From Mugil cephalus (taxonomy: Eukaryota; Chordata; Actinopteri; Mugiliformes; Mugilidae), in the NCBI RefSeq assembly GCF_022458985.1, contig NC_061771.1, forward strand, positions 24,854,001 through 24,918,000: a DNA stretch of 64,000 nt. Reading direction: 5' to 3'. Positions 34,525 to 46,180 of this stretch are shown here, piece by piece. Under the pieces are notes generated by a model, which had not been told where the DNA came from, made no database searches, and saw only the letters and a list, made by a program, of their open reading frames with translations. How positions within the stretch are numbered: position 1 is the stretch's first letter; the number at the start of each line of letters is the position of its first letter. Made by a program: the position numbers and the translations under genes.

Positions 34525-34838
34525 AAACCTTAATAAAAAATAAATTAGTTTTCAACCCCCCGTACAGTTGTCATGAATAGTGAAATAAACCATTGAGACC
34601 AAAAACATTTTTTGTACCAGGCTGTAAACATGTTTTATATTGCTGTAAAGTCAATTTTTAACATGGGGGTCTATGGGGATTTGCTGCATTTTGGAGCCTC
34701 AAGCGGCCACTGGATGAAATGCAGTTTTTTGCACTTCCACATGGGCTTCATCGTTCAGACCTGGAGGTTACCACTTGGTGTGTACTTGCACTATATGCAA
34801 TAACAATAAAGTTGAATCTAATCTAATCTAATAAAGTC
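34525..34838 (+). repeat. Interspersed repeat, copy A of two
   Basis: The block GAGACCAAAAACATTTTTTG, GTACCAGGCTGTAAACATG, GGGTCTATGGGGATTTGCTG and TTTGGAGCCTCAAGCGGCCAC aligns with 53235-53395. It is followed by a CAATAAAG end and four TAATC units, a retroelement-like tail. Family unnamed. Confidence 0.55.
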
Positions 34839-34955
34839 TAAAACACAGAAAAGGAACAAATCTGGATTAGACAGATTTGATATTTTTGCTTTAACAGCCA
34901 GTTAATCAATAAACACTGTTACATATTCTGCAAGAAGCGATCATTTTGTTCTGGC

Positions 34956-35174
34956 TGGTAGGGCTGTGAGAATAAAATCATGAGCTCTCGCAGCTTATTC
35001 TCGACACATCAACAGGGCAGAACTTTTTTCTCGTGCAGTGTCCGGCAACTATGCTGTGATTGATCAGAAACTGGACGTGGGTGTGGTTAATGCAGAAATG
35101 CTAACAGCTGCTCTGTGAGCTCCCAGGTGCTTACATTCACAGTGTGACCGCTAATCTCTCCTGGGTAGAGATTA
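34956..35174 (+). repeat. Interspersed repeat, paired with 46181-46330
   Basis: AGGGCTGTGAGAATAAAATCATGA, GGGTGTGGTTAATGCAGAAATG, CTCTGTGAGCTCCCAGGTGCT and CTCTCCTGGGTAGAGATT match 46181-46330 in the same order, with an internal length difference. Noncoding. Confidence 0.65.
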
Positions 35175-35514
35175 TATGGTGTGCGGGTGCATGCCAGGTG
35201 AAAGGCATGATCCGACGGACACCTCCCACAATCTCCCACAATGCCCTATGGGAGGGCCCTATGAGGAGTTACCCAGAGTTTGGCACTTTCACATGAAGTA
35301 TACATGACCTGACCAGAATTAAATTTGTTCTTGCTCCTGGTGGAGTATCTGACAAGTGTAAAGCAGTCAAACTTCTCTTCATCATTTATAAATTGTTTCC
35401 GCTTCACGATTTTTAATGAATTTTCTTTGTCTTCTCCTTCCCTTTCCTCTCCTCCTCATACACCTCCATCCTTCCCTTCATTTTCTTCCCCTTTCCCCTC
35501 TTGTCCTCCTCCAG

Positions 35515-35907
35515 CTCCATGCTGTCCCCCCTTTATCAGGACCATGGCGGCTCGGTGGTGTGGCCTCAGACTTCGTCCTGTTCCTCTTCCTCTCAGGGCC
35601 TCCAGCGGCCGCTGCGCTGCCACCCGCCACCGATCAGCGGGAGCAGCGTGGGCCCCAACCCCACCTACTACCACGCAGTGTACGATGTCCGGGTGGATCA
35701 CTACAGAGAAGTGCCCTTCACTGGAGGAGACGGTGGCTACGGGGTCCGCTCCAGCCGGGGCTCCATGTCCCTCGTCACCAGCACCAATGACCCCACGGTC
35801 CCACTCATCCGCCGGAGGGGAGGAGTGGTGGATCACCGAGATATCATCCTTGCCCACCAAGCACACAAGCTGCACAACACCCCGCAGGCCAGGAGGAAAC
35901 AATGGGA
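35515..35907 (+). CDS. Internal (or first coding) exon of an unidentified protein
   Basis: A pyrimidine-rich tract and CAG acceptor at 35514 and a GTGAGT donor at 35908 bound a 393-bp open exon that is much richer in GC than its surroundings. It reads SSMLSPLYQDHGGSVVWPQ at the start, contains PTYYHAVYDVRVDHYREVPF and LIRRRGGVVDHRDIILAHQ, and ends QARRKQW in phase 2. Composition (Ser, Pro, Arg, no hydrophobic helix) suggests a disordered or cytoplasmic region. If no coding exon precedes it, an ATG at 35519 could be the start. The three other open frames here cross the exon borders or oppose it and are shadows. I do not recognise the family. Confidence 0.7.
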
Positions 35908-36392
35908 GTGAGTACATTTTCACTTTGGAGTTGTTTAGTGGGAGGAGCTGCTGGCTCCAAAAATAATTTCACCTCTTCTTTGTTAGTCACTTAAATCCTT
36001 AATATTGCAGCTTAAACTATCCTGGAAAACAGATAAATCTGAACACTCATTTCATTTGCTGAAGCAGAATACATCTGGCCTCCCTCCTGTTTATCTAATA
36101 TGAGTCAGGGTTGATATTGTACAGAGGAGAGCCATTGAGGCAATTTAGAAAACAACCAAAGAGGCTTCATCTGAAGTTGGGCTTTAGGTCCATCCAGTTA
36201 TTTTGCTTCGAGCTGTTTTGATAAGCTGAGATACTTGATAAGGTGACTTGGAGAGTGAAATGTGTCCAAATTTATTTTAGTTTTCACTATGGTCCTACTT
36301 GCTGATTGTTGCATCTTATTCTGAAAATACAGAATAAAAACATGTTCAGATACTTATATTTAGGAACTAGATAATTTGTATTTTTGTGTGTG

Positions 36393-36883
36393 CGCTGATC
36401 AGCCACAACATTAAAACCACCGACAGGTGAAGTAAATTTAATTTACCATCTTGTGACAATTCATTCATTCATTCATTCATTCAGTGTGTTGTTGGGAAAC
36501 TTTTGGACCGGTCATTGGTGTAGATGTCACTTAGACAAGTAGCACCCACCTAGACCAGATCAGGTACCCCCTCCCCATAGCAATGACACTCCTTGATGGC
36601 AGCAACGGTTTAAGATCAAAGCCAAAAACTAAAAAAACAACTAAAAAAATAAAAATATCTGGCCTTCACATTCACTAGATCCCAAACTGATCAAGTGTCT
36701 GTGGGATCTAGAGAATCTAGAGCACCCCCCCCCCCCCCCCAACCACACCAAAGACCACCCACTAATAACACCATGTTGCCAGACTCATGTCTATTCTCTG
36801 ATGAGCCACAACTGGTTTGGAGGCACAAAGGAGACCTACACAATATTAGGAAGGTGGTCATAATGTTATGGCCGATCAGTGCA
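36393..36883 (+). mobile_element. Tc1/mariner-derived element, copy 6 (both ends present)
   Basis: The best-preserved copy, 491 bp. The left end GCTGATCAGCCACAACATTA and the right end, whose reverse complement is TGCACTGATCGGCCATAACA, form the terminal inverted repeats. The interior has the AGCACCCACCTAGACCAG block, an A-rich insertion, a C16 run at 36725 and the ACAAAGGAGACCTACACAAT block. (ATTC)n lies near 36465-36482. Confidence 0.85.
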
Positions 36884-37389
36884 TTGGGTCATTAAAATTT
36901 TTCCCATCCAACCGCTCAGACTGGAAGCCAGTTAACACAAACACTGTTTGTGAAACGTGATGGATTAGATAAATTGTCTGCGAACATATCTGGAGCTGAC
37001 AGCGATCACATGTTAATTGCTGGTGGTTAATCAGCTTCAGTCAATGAGTGCTTTCCCCTCACCTCTGCTTCTGTTTGCCCATCACGCTATCAGTGCCTCT
37101 CACCCCCCCCCCCCCGATCTCGTTTCCCGTAGAGACGTTGTTTATTATCCTGCACACTTCATATCTCATATGTTCAAATTACTTCCAGCTTATCTCTTAC
37201 CTTCCAAATGTAGGACTCTGGACATGTTACCTAGAGACAGGGAACACCCATAATACTAATTACTTTCGTCTAACAGTAATTGCTGCATTCATATCTCAGA
37301 TCTAGCAGTTTTAACAAGGTTCCAGTTCATCGATGCTGTTAATATTATTGATTGGGATGTAGACAAACCTTTCCAGGAAGGGAAGTGAA

Positions 37390-37640
37390 ACTTATCAGAA
37401 ATGTTGACGCTTGCACATGGACCAGTATTATATTAACTACTTGAAATGACAGGAAGCATCCTTGAAATAATTTGACCTGTATTTAACTGTTTTAGTTTGA
37501 CCCAAGTCCGATCCGCTAATATAAAGGAGGTGGAGCTCATGACTTATACTGCAGCCAGTCACCAGGGGGAGCTCTACTTGCTTTGGCTTTTCTTTTGAGG
37601 AGCTTTTACGTCGTCCCATTTTTATGCAGCCTATGGTGGC
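37390..37640 (+). repeat. Unnamed two-part repeat, copy 1
   Basis: The part A end (CAGTATTATATTAACTACTTG) is followed by part B (GGTGGAGCTCATGACTTATACTGCAGCC, CACCAGGGGGAGCTC, GAGGAGCTTTTACGTCGTCC). Both parts recur at 39580-39985. Part A alone is at 46540-46810 and part B alone at 47675-47775. No coding capacity. Confidence 0.65.
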
Positions 37641-39500
37641 GAAGTAAGATTTAAATGTGTCTCCATATGTGCCACAAGCCACCACTTGAGATCTAATAAA
37701 AAAATAATAATAATACATTGGGCACTTTTCAGTGCAGAAAGAACACAAGAATAACTCAAACTATGCAAGAAAAAGTAAAAGCAAATTTAAAAAGGAAAAT
37801 ATTAAACAATCATATAAACAGGAAGAGAGGTTTAATAGAGTAAGCCATCTTAAAAAAAGTATCTGTGTCTGGAGTTTTATGCTCTGTTTGCAACTAAACC
37901 GAGACACAATTTAAGGCACAGTATAACATCATGCCAACAGGTTCTGTTTTACCACTAAGCTCAAACAGTGGGTTTTGTTGTGTGTTGTGTGTGTACGTCC
38001 CAACAAGGCATCACCATCCAAACAGTGGAACATAATGATCAATGAAGCCGCTCTCACTCACAGAAGGCATGCACATTAAGTTTTTATTTCCCTCCACCTC
38101 GATGTTTATTTCCCTGCACCTCGATGTTACATATTTTTGAGACCGGTCTCCAAAACTCTGGTAGCATCCTTATACAGAGTAATGACTGGAAATTCTCCAG
38201 GTGCAGTAATCTCCTTGTGCAACATTTGTTTTTTCACACTTTCAATCCGATACTCACTACTATTACTTGTGCAGTAACTTTAACACTTTACCAGTAGCAT
38301 TGCACCTTACATTCAATTCTTACACACATTTTTTATATTGTTATTTTATTCTATGTGTATTTTACACTCTCTCCTTGGAACTGGAACTTTGTGAGGGCAA
38401 CTGCAACCAAAACCATTTCCTTGAAGAGTCAATGAAGTGCGCTGAATCTTTGTCTGAATTCCACATATCCTTCTCATACTCAGTAAGTTTTAATTTGCCA
38501 ATACTTGTTTTGGACTTATTTGTTATTTAGTTAGTTAACAACTTCAAGGACAAGGGATAATGAAGAATCTCTTCTTCTGAACATTGCTTACAGAGCTTTT
38601 GCATTCTCAGACCATGATTGTAGACAGGATGGAAGGAGGAATGTGGTCACAGCTACCTCCAAATGGGATGTGAGCGATCGCATCACTCAGAACGCATGCT
38701 AATACCAGATGTGAACAGACCTACAGCAACTCAGAGCATTAATACAAAACAAAAGATATTAGGACTGCATCAAACTTTTTTTATTATACAGTATTCAGGG
38801 AAAACATCTCAAGACAATATATCAAATGTGGGATGTTGAGGGATGATACGTACGGCTGTAGTTGATAAATACGACTGCAGTTTCTAAATATCGTCAGTGG
38901 CCGTTGAAATAAGAGCGTAAAATTATTAGGAGACTAATTGTTTCCGTCTTCTGCGTTGTGGGAAAAACAAATCGAAGAACAAACCGGACAATGGAGCACT
39001 TAAATTAAATTTATCTTTGTGTACTGTACGTGTTGACGGAGAACAGGAGTTAATCTTTTCGGGAGCGCATCAAATCAGAATTAGGACCACGAGAACAAAA
39101 CGGAAGAGCCGTTACCAGATCAATAAATCATGTCCAGGCAGTGTTGGAGCTTTAAGTCCAAAAGTGATTCATTCAAGCAGGAAAATCAATAGTTGTATGT
39201 CTTCGCAAGTCACGTGACCCTGCACAAACAGAGAGGATGTATTTTTTTCTCTCTTTACAGTACTTGCCTTCTTAAAAAAAAGGTGGTTTTACCGTTTTTA
39301 AAAATGAAATGTTTTTCTTTCTTCAACACGAGTTTTGTTTGTAGGTGTAAATATGAAACTTTAAGGGTGAAAAAGTCTTGAAACATTTAAGAATTCAGTC
39401 CAATTGGAATTTTCTCTCGCATTTCTCAGCTCTGTTATGTAGACTCATTAAATGGAAATTTTTGTGTGAATAATGATTTTCTAGCTTATTCTAGTCTTGA
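37641..39500. other. No gene seen
   Basis: AT-rich DNA without supported exons. A poorly matched direct duplication, TTTATTTCCCTCCACCTCGATG / TTTATTTCCCTGCACCTCGATG, lies at about 38080-38125. Confidence 0.45.
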
Positions 39501-39579
39501 AATGATTGTCAGGTTCTAGGTGTAGCTGGTTAATACATGACTGTATACGGTCTGAGAGTATCGATGGCCCGAGCACACT

Positions 39580-39985
39580 TCCTCCAGACTCAGTCTTAAT
39601 GCCGCGCTCTACTCTACCTCCACCAGTTACAAAGAAATGTTGGATTATACACTTACTTGTTTATTTGTTTTTTCCAACTCTCACCGTCCCATGGGAACTT
39701 GTAGCGATCATGATGTCACATCCAGTTTCTCTAGCATCAAATAGCTAAAATGAAACTTATCCAAAAAACTGAGACGTGTATGCATCAGTATTCTATCAAC
39801 TACCTAAAAAAACGCTGAAAAAATATCCTTGAAACAAATTAATTGACGTGTACTTGGCTGAAGTCCCATCCACTAACATGGAAGGGGTGGAGCTCATGAC
39901 CTATACTGCAGCCAGCCACAAGGGGGAGCCGTATTTGCTTTAGCTTCATTTTTAAGGAGCTGTTGCGTTGTTCATATTTATATTG
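39580..39985 (+). repeat. Unnamed two-part repeat, copy 2 (most complete)
   Basis: Part A begins CTCTACCTCCACCAGTTACAAA and includes GTTGGATTATACAC and CCCATGGGAACTTG. Part B contains GGGTGGAGCTCATGACCTATACTGCAGCC. The parts are contiguous here, which fixes their original order. Confidence 0.7.
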
Positions 39986-40014
39986 TGGGTGAAACCAAAT
40001 GTGCCACCTACACA

Positions 40015-41110
40015 GACGCTAGCATCCAGTGCCTCTGTATATATATATGTATATATATATATCCTGTTATTCCTTGGCTTTCTCATATATTGCAGTTTGT
40101 GCAGAGTCTGTCAATCATGAATCACAGGAGACTGAGCGTCTGTGGGTTTTTCTTGCAGTCGAACGCCACAGCAGCTGACTCGACTAACTCACCTTCAGAG
40201 AAGAGGAAGCGCTCGGTGAAAAGAAAGAGAGCGTGGACATGTAGACTTTTCCCTCGGGAGGTCACGTGGCTGATAACTGTACTGAATTCTTTCTCCAGTC
40301 GTTACCTGAGCTGACCCTTTTAGCAGCCCCCACCACATTTTATTTATTTTGCATCGCATGTCCTTGAGCCTTTCCGACAGCGTGAGATTTGTATGGAGGC
40401 AGCCGGTGGCGACAGAAGTTTTACTGCCTTGTTTTTTTGTTTGTTTATTTTAGCCCCCTTTTCTTTTTGACAGACACACCCTCAGATGTATGTTGCAGGC
40501 AGACAGCTGCTGACCAGTTGCAGATCAGACCAGGTGTGTCAGCAAGGCCTGAGGGGGCAAGGCTGATTTTTATTAGAGGAGACAAGTTAAAACCCCACTT
40601 ACCCTGTCATGCTGCAGATCCATGGACGGAAAGACCGCCGATGGGCTAGATAGATTTTTATTACACCCTTTGGTCATGTACGTGCGTTTGTGTGCGACTG
40701 CCACTTCCGACTCTTTTGATGCCCTCCCAGTGTCTAATGCGGTGCATGTTCACTGGTTGATCGCACCCAAATGGGAAAAAAGCAGCGGCGGGACCAGCGG
40801 CTGCAGCAGCTCATCTGTCCTCTGCCACTGTCTCCCTCTAATTGTGATTGAGAGCATGTTTACGGCTCCTGCTCTACTCTCACCTGTCGCTGCCGTCGCC
40901 TCACTGTCTCTGGCGCCACTTCAATTCACTGAGTTCATTATTGGCAGAATCCTGACTTCCATATGTTGCCAGAAATGATAAAAATAAATAAATAAATAAA
41001 TAAATAAAAATCAATCGAATGACAAAGCTTAATTGAATACAAACATGCGAGTGCATTAAGATGAGAGGCAACATGATACGGTACCTGGGCAGGGGGCAGA
41101 TAATTTAATA
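40015..41110. other. No gene seen; AT and AAAT simple repeats
   Basis: Holds TA-rich repeats at 40037-40062 and a seven-unit AAAT run at 40983-41008. Two open frames of about 110-118 codons (39985-40314, 40622-40978) have no recognised domain and no splice or start support. Confidence 0.4.
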
Positions 41111-41127
41111 GTATTTAAATTATTCAT

Positions 41128-41600
41128 GTGATTGGAAGTTGCTGGTGGACCAAAAGCTCTGCTTCACAGCTGAGACCTTGTGCTATGGTCATCTTCGATC
41201 GGGAGAGCTCAGTAGAAGAGGCCTACGAGCGCGAGAAGCTGAGGTACATGGAGCTTTCCACTGACATACAACAACAAGACTGGAAGGTGAGGGTCCGACC
41301 TGTTGAAGTAGGCTGCAGTGGGTTTGTAGCCACCTCTATATCTAGGCTACTCCAGGAGATGGGAGTGCGAGGGAAAGCCCACCGGCAGGCAGTCAAGGAC
41401 CTCTCCAGAGCTGTGGAAATGGGGAGTCAGTGGCGGTAGATGAAGAGAAAAGACTCCACCTGAACCTGAGACGCTGGGATTCACTGCTGAACCCTCTTGA
41501 GGTGTCATGGACCCATCAGTGAAACCCCCAAGTCTTAGTGGTGTCTCAAGTATGCAATAAGGGATACTAACATCCAGTCCTATGCAACACATCTAATATC
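41128..41600 (+). pseudogene. LINE C-terminal ORF fragment (R4/Dong-like)
   Basis: A 103-codon open frame (41128-41439) contains EREKLRYMELSTDIQQQDWK, RVRPVEVGCSGFVATSISRL and VKDLSRAVEMGSQWR. This is the familiar C-terminal tail of non-LTR element polyproteins (pattern YPVEVGCRGFV). A stop at 41439 and a decayed untranslated tail follow. Nothing upstream encodes the reverse-transcriptase or endonuclease part. Confidence 0.7.
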
Positions 41601-41689
41601 AGAAAAAGATTGATCCAACAACATTATGGATGACAAGCTTCCTTCCTCGTCAAGTGTGAAGACTGTAGACTAGGGGGCAACGTTACATA

Positions 41690-41795
41690 GGTGGTATATT
41701 TTTCACTCTATGTGGAGTTTGCATGTTCTCTTCATGGCTGCGTAGCTTCAGCTCCCGGGTTCTTCCACCTTCAGACCACATATTTTTTAGGTTGA
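41690..41795 (+). repeat. Fragment of the 16.8-kb fish repeat
   Basis: TATGTGGAGTTTGCATGTTCTC and GGGTTCTTCCACCTTCAGACC correspond to the middle of the repeat seen at 16760-17030. Only this part is left. Confidence 0.5.
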
Positions 41796-41799
41796 CATT

Positions 41800-43160
41800 T
41801 AATGGACATTTATTAATTTACTTTCAGTTCGGCATTTGCTCTTTTTTATTGAATTATTTAAGGTGAAGAAGACTGAACAGTCATATTGGGGTGGGGCTGT
41901 ATCAGGCACAGAGAGGTTTCAAGCTCAATGATGCCACAGGACGTGACAGAAGCTACAACCCTGGGAACACCATTGGTCCTGAAAGCTGATTGGATTAAAG
42001 AATTTATGAGAGCACAGATGAGCTGCCAACAAATGCAAAGGCAATTGTGAAACTGGAGGGTTAAGATATTTTGGAAATATCACAAATGTTCTCCAGCTTA
42101 GGGTTAGTCTAGAGGCAATGCAAGACAATCACCAAAGTCCTTCATTCTTGCCATGTTATTAATTGATTGGCAACGTTTAATGCTTTAAATACAATATGTT
42201 TATCCCCCTATTTTAGTTATTAATAGCATTAAACATTTTTTTAGCCAGCCTTGAGACAAATGGATGTCCTGGTTCAACTCCTCTCAGTTACTGTAGATGT
42301 GTTTTTAGCCCGTGACATTGCCTAAGGTCGCAGTAAGCTGAGAAACCCTGTGGTTTGGAAAACACGAGGCAAAAATAAGAAATGCAGGGTCAGAGGGAAG
42401 AGGGGACTGCACACTATATACCAACAGATGACAGGGTTTTTTTTTTTTTTAAATCTTCAGTGAGTTAACCACAAACAAGAGTATCGGAGCACTGGTGATG
42501 TTTACATAAAAGTGACATAGACATTGTGATTTAGATCTTCTATTTATTTCCACCTTATTAGGCATTGAATATTTTTCTTTATACTTTGAAATTTCAGTTT
42601 TGGTCTTTATTAAAATATAAAACTTGACCTAGTGCTATTTAGAAATAAACATTATTATCATCATTTTGAATTCAATAATAAGCTATTCAAATAATACACA
42701 GATTCACATATTCTTTTTTTATTTCAGACATGTGCAACAGCAGGGTGGCCGTGCAACTGTTGTAAACATAAACTTACCTGACTGCTACACATAAATAACA
42801 GATAAAGAAAACAATTGACTGTTTTAACTTTACCTGCGGACTGGTTAGGCTCTCTTGGCCAATTGCAGGGAATCTGACAGAGTAGGTGTGTAATTTACAG
42901 CCTTGTGATTGGCTCAGCAAGCGATATGGGCGGAGTCTACCGTGTGCATGACGCTTAAATCGACAGACAATCTTGATTTGTGTGGCGCTCTGTGTGAAAT
43001 TTGAATTTCCAGCATTTAATTTGAATGATCTTAAAGACTGTGGCACTGTGGTGCACTGATGAGGACATGTTGTTCCCTTTACCTTTGCGAGGGTCTTCTC
43101 CAGGCTCCCTCCCATCTTCCAGAGACATTTCAACAATTCATGGTGGGATGATTTTAAACT
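41800..43160. other. No gene seen
   Basis: AT-rich DNA with a T-run at 42437. The reverse-strand frame at 42774-43136 (120 codons) has no recognised domain or splice support. Confidence 0.45.
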
Positions 43161-43164
43161 GGTT

Positions 43165-43260
43165 CTAAGTGTGAATGTAGGTAGTTGTTTGTCTCTTTGT
43201 GTTAGCCCTGTTAGCGACCCATCTAGAGTGTACCACAGTGTGCTAGAATAGAGACAAACA
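43165..43260 (+). repeat. Fragment of the 16.8-kb fish repeat (3' part)
   Basis: TAAGTGTGAATGTAGGTAG, TTGTTTGTCTCTTTGTG and TTAGCCCTGTTAGCGACCC match the 3' part of the common fish repeat whose 5' part is at 16760. Confidence 0.5.
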
Positions 43261-43716
43261 CCTCACAACCCTCTGCATGATGGATGCTAATAGATACTCT
43301 GTAGATTAAAGAATCCCTTGAAAATTTAAAGTGACTTCATGAGGTTTAAAGTCATGCAATGAAAACAGGACAGAGCCGTTTAAGTGATCTCGTGATAAGA
43401 CGACCCATTCTTGTTCAGTTCAAGGGTATTTCTCCAAAGAGACACTTGAACTCAAACATTAAATGATTAAAGTGTATTGGTCAAACATCCTAACGCCTTC
43501 AAACAACATGTTCATGAATATAACTCAAGAATTCAGGCTAATTATAGTGCTTTTCCACACACATATCTAGTTTTATATCCCAAGTCAAAACTCCTTCAGA
43601 GGCTTCACCGGCGATGGTGTTAAACTTGTAGATTCTCTCTGTCTTTGACTCTGTCTTCGTCTCTCCTCCTGGAGATTCTTTTCATTTCTCTCTGTCTCGT
43701 TTTCCTCGGTGGCAGA

Positions 43717-43818
43717 CATTTGCAGTGCCCTCACGCCAGGACTACAACGCCTTGCCAAAATCTGTCACCCCAGCGCCACTGCCGCCACCGCCACATGCAC
43801 ACAAACCACCTCGAGTGT
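43717..43818 (+). CDS. Candidate coding exon, unidentified
   Basis: A strong pyrimidine tract and GGTGGCAG acceptor precede a frame reading TFAVPSRQDYNALPKSVTPA, then a proline-rich stretch (PLPPPPHAHKPPR), before a GTGTGTGTG donor-like repeat. The frame looks protein-like, but the exon begins in phase 0 and does not join directly to the phase-2 end of the exon at 35907. An intervening exon or a different gene is needed. It could also be chance. Confidence 0.35.
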
Positions 43819-44044
43819 GTGTGTGTGCTTGTCTGTTTTGTGTAGCTTTAGATGTTGTACTGAGGACATTTCCTGCCAGGTTAGGGTAAAGGGCAAGGGA
43901 ATGGCAACGAATATCTTTACAAAGATAGCTGTACAAATGTATGTGTGTGTGTGTGATCAGGTGGAACACACTTCTTTTCAGATGCATAGTAATAGTTTTT
44001 ACTGTTGTCATTAAGAGAAGAAGAAGCCATTCAATATAAGCACA

Positions 44045-44740
44045 GAGCAGGCATAACATTATGACCACCTTCCTAATATTGTGTAGGTCTCCCTCCAAAA
44101 ACAGTTGTGACTTGTTAGAGAATGGACATGGACTTTGTGATGGTGTCCTGTGGTGTCTGGAAACAGAATACTGTCAGTGTGGAGGGGTTGGGTCCAATGG
44201 GATGATGGGAGGGTTAGTGTTAGGGTTATCCCACATATACTTAGGGTTAGGGTTAGGGTTATCCCACGGCTACTTGATTAGTTCGGGATCTAGAGGCAGG
44301 AACACGCTGCGGATGACTGCTGCCATCAAGGAGTGTCATTGCTATGGGGTTTGGGTGCCTGGTCTGGTCTAGGTGTGCGGTACAAGTCTGAAACTGGTTG
44401 CATAGTCTCCAAAAACCAAGAACCGTCATTCTCTCTTGTTATCGCCACATCTGTTGTGTGGGGAATAGCGGAAATGTTGTCCCAAATGATGTGCGCAGAG
44501 CGCACAGGGGAACGCTTCAGTTTCTCGTGAAGTAGAAATGACCTACCCAGAACAAATTTTGCTCTTGTTCTTGCCAGCTCAAAAAAACGAACGAATTTCT
44601 CTGCTCTTGTGGAATATGTCTAAGTAACAACCACATGGTCGCCTGGTCCAAAAGTTTCCCAGGTGAATATTGTGTTGTCACAGTGGTCAATGTTATTTAC
44701 TTCTAATATCAGTGGTTGTAAAGTTATGCCTGACTGGTGT
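44045..44740 (-). mobile_element. Tc1/mariner-derived element, copy 7, with insertions
   Basis: Starts with CAGGCATAACATTATGACCACC and ends with AGTGGTTGTAAAGTTATGCCTGA. The family blocks read in reverse (GGTCTGGTCTAGGTG; AAGTAACAACCACATGGTC) are separated by about 235 bp of unrelated DNA (about 44390-44625). Tandem TTAGGG units at 44241-44258 and a duplicated GGGTTATCCCAC lie inside it. Confidence 0.75.
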
Positions 44741-46180
44741 CTATTTGCTCATGTAAAGTGTCTTGGCAACATGCCACAACATACCGTGTTTTTACAGCAT
44801 TAATTTTTTCTTGAATGAAGCTTGACAGAAAATCCTTATTGTACATTCACTGTTTCAGCACTTGCAGAGGTTTAGGGGGGGACTAGTTTTTGGATTTGTA
44901 ATTGCATCAAGACACATAGCTGCTTCCTGTAATGTTCATTCCAATTGGTAAATCACACATTCCTGGATGTCGTGACTCAGGACCAGACTCATATACTAGT
45001 GTGCGTTCGGATACCCGCACTTCCTCATGTGACAAACAGTGTCCAATTTGATGTATTACACTAAGCAGCAGTTACCTTGCAGTGACCTTCTTCCCCTCTA
45101 TACTCTATCTTGCAGCTTGTACACGAGCAATACGCACCAGCCGATCTTCCCCATGCTCTTGTGTGGTATGAAAATGTTTCCACCTCCTTTTAATAAAGGA
45201 GAAGGAGAAGAAGTTAATGGTTCCTCCCCCGTCCACGTCTCTCCCTCAGTGGCTGTCTTTCTGTTGCGTTGTATCAGCGCCAGCATCACTCAGTTTGTTA
45301 CGCTGGCTTGACGACACCACTCTGCTGCCAGCTGCACTTCTGACTGGAGAGTGCACATCATTCATTTTAATATTTTCTCCCTCTTCCTTCTCTCTCCTTC
45401 CACCTCTTCATCCATCAGTCCTTTCCCATCCACCATGTCCTTTTTTTTTAGCTTCTCATCCTCCACTCTTTCCTTTCATCTCTCAAAGATTCTTTTATTC
45501 CTTGTCACTCTTACTTTCCGTCTTTTTCATCCTTCCTTTCCTCTCTAACTCATCTGGTCATACACATCACTCTCCATCATTTGTCTGCTCTTCTCTCTAG
45601 CTCTCTAAGTCGTTCTCTTCTTTTAGTCTGGTCAGCAGAAAATATCCGTTGTTGTTTTGTGATAAATCAATGGCATTTTATAATCCCATTGTTTGGTTTT
45701 ATTAAAAGTGATTCGATGAAGCGCGTACAAATGCTCATCGACATTTAATCCCTGTTTAATGAAGTACTTTGTATTGGTTATGTTCTGGGTGCAGCTTTCT
45801 TTCTAAAGAATGGAATTTGCTACTCCACTGAATAGCTGACTTCTAAAACAAGCTTTTCAACTCTTATCAGGTTTAAGAGGAGGTCTTAGAGCAACAATGT
45901 TTTTGTTTTTTTTCTCCCCTTTTTAAGAGTTTAAGGTCATGGCCGATAGTTCATTTATAGCTGTTGGGTGATTTGTGGTTTTCTGTGGCCCTAGTTTGGA
46001 CAAGTTATCGGCACTAGCCTGACGCATGTTGTCATCTTTTCATTCGATTCTGCAAGTTTACTTTGTTTGGCCGTGTAGCTCAGTGAACCATTGCAAGTTG
46101 TAGCTTGGTTTGTAGCTTCTGTTAGCTTCCTAACGTTTCAGATCAAGCTTGTTACATAATAGAATAGAAATTTGTTATCG
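44741..46180. other. No supported gene; pyrimidine-rich part
   Basis: 45215-45605 is strongly C+T rich on the plus strand. A 50-bp acceptor-donor interval at 45116-45165 was considered as an exon but is not convincing. No named repeat. Confidence 0.4.

Noticed and set aside
35325..35966. 213-codon plus frame and 155-codon minus frame over the exon at 35515.
   Set aside because: The plus frame runs through the splice acceptor and donor, and the minus frame opposes the well-bounded exon. The frame between the splice sites has the natural-looking protein.
45116..45165. 50-bp interval between TTGCAG and GTATGA reading LVHEQYAPADLPHALV.
   Set aside because: It is too short, and a second frame is equally open. 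There is no other support.
45351..45600. Ser/Phe/Leu-rich open frames that look like membrane proteins.
   Set aside because: They follow from a pyrimidine-rich tract and appear in more than one frame.
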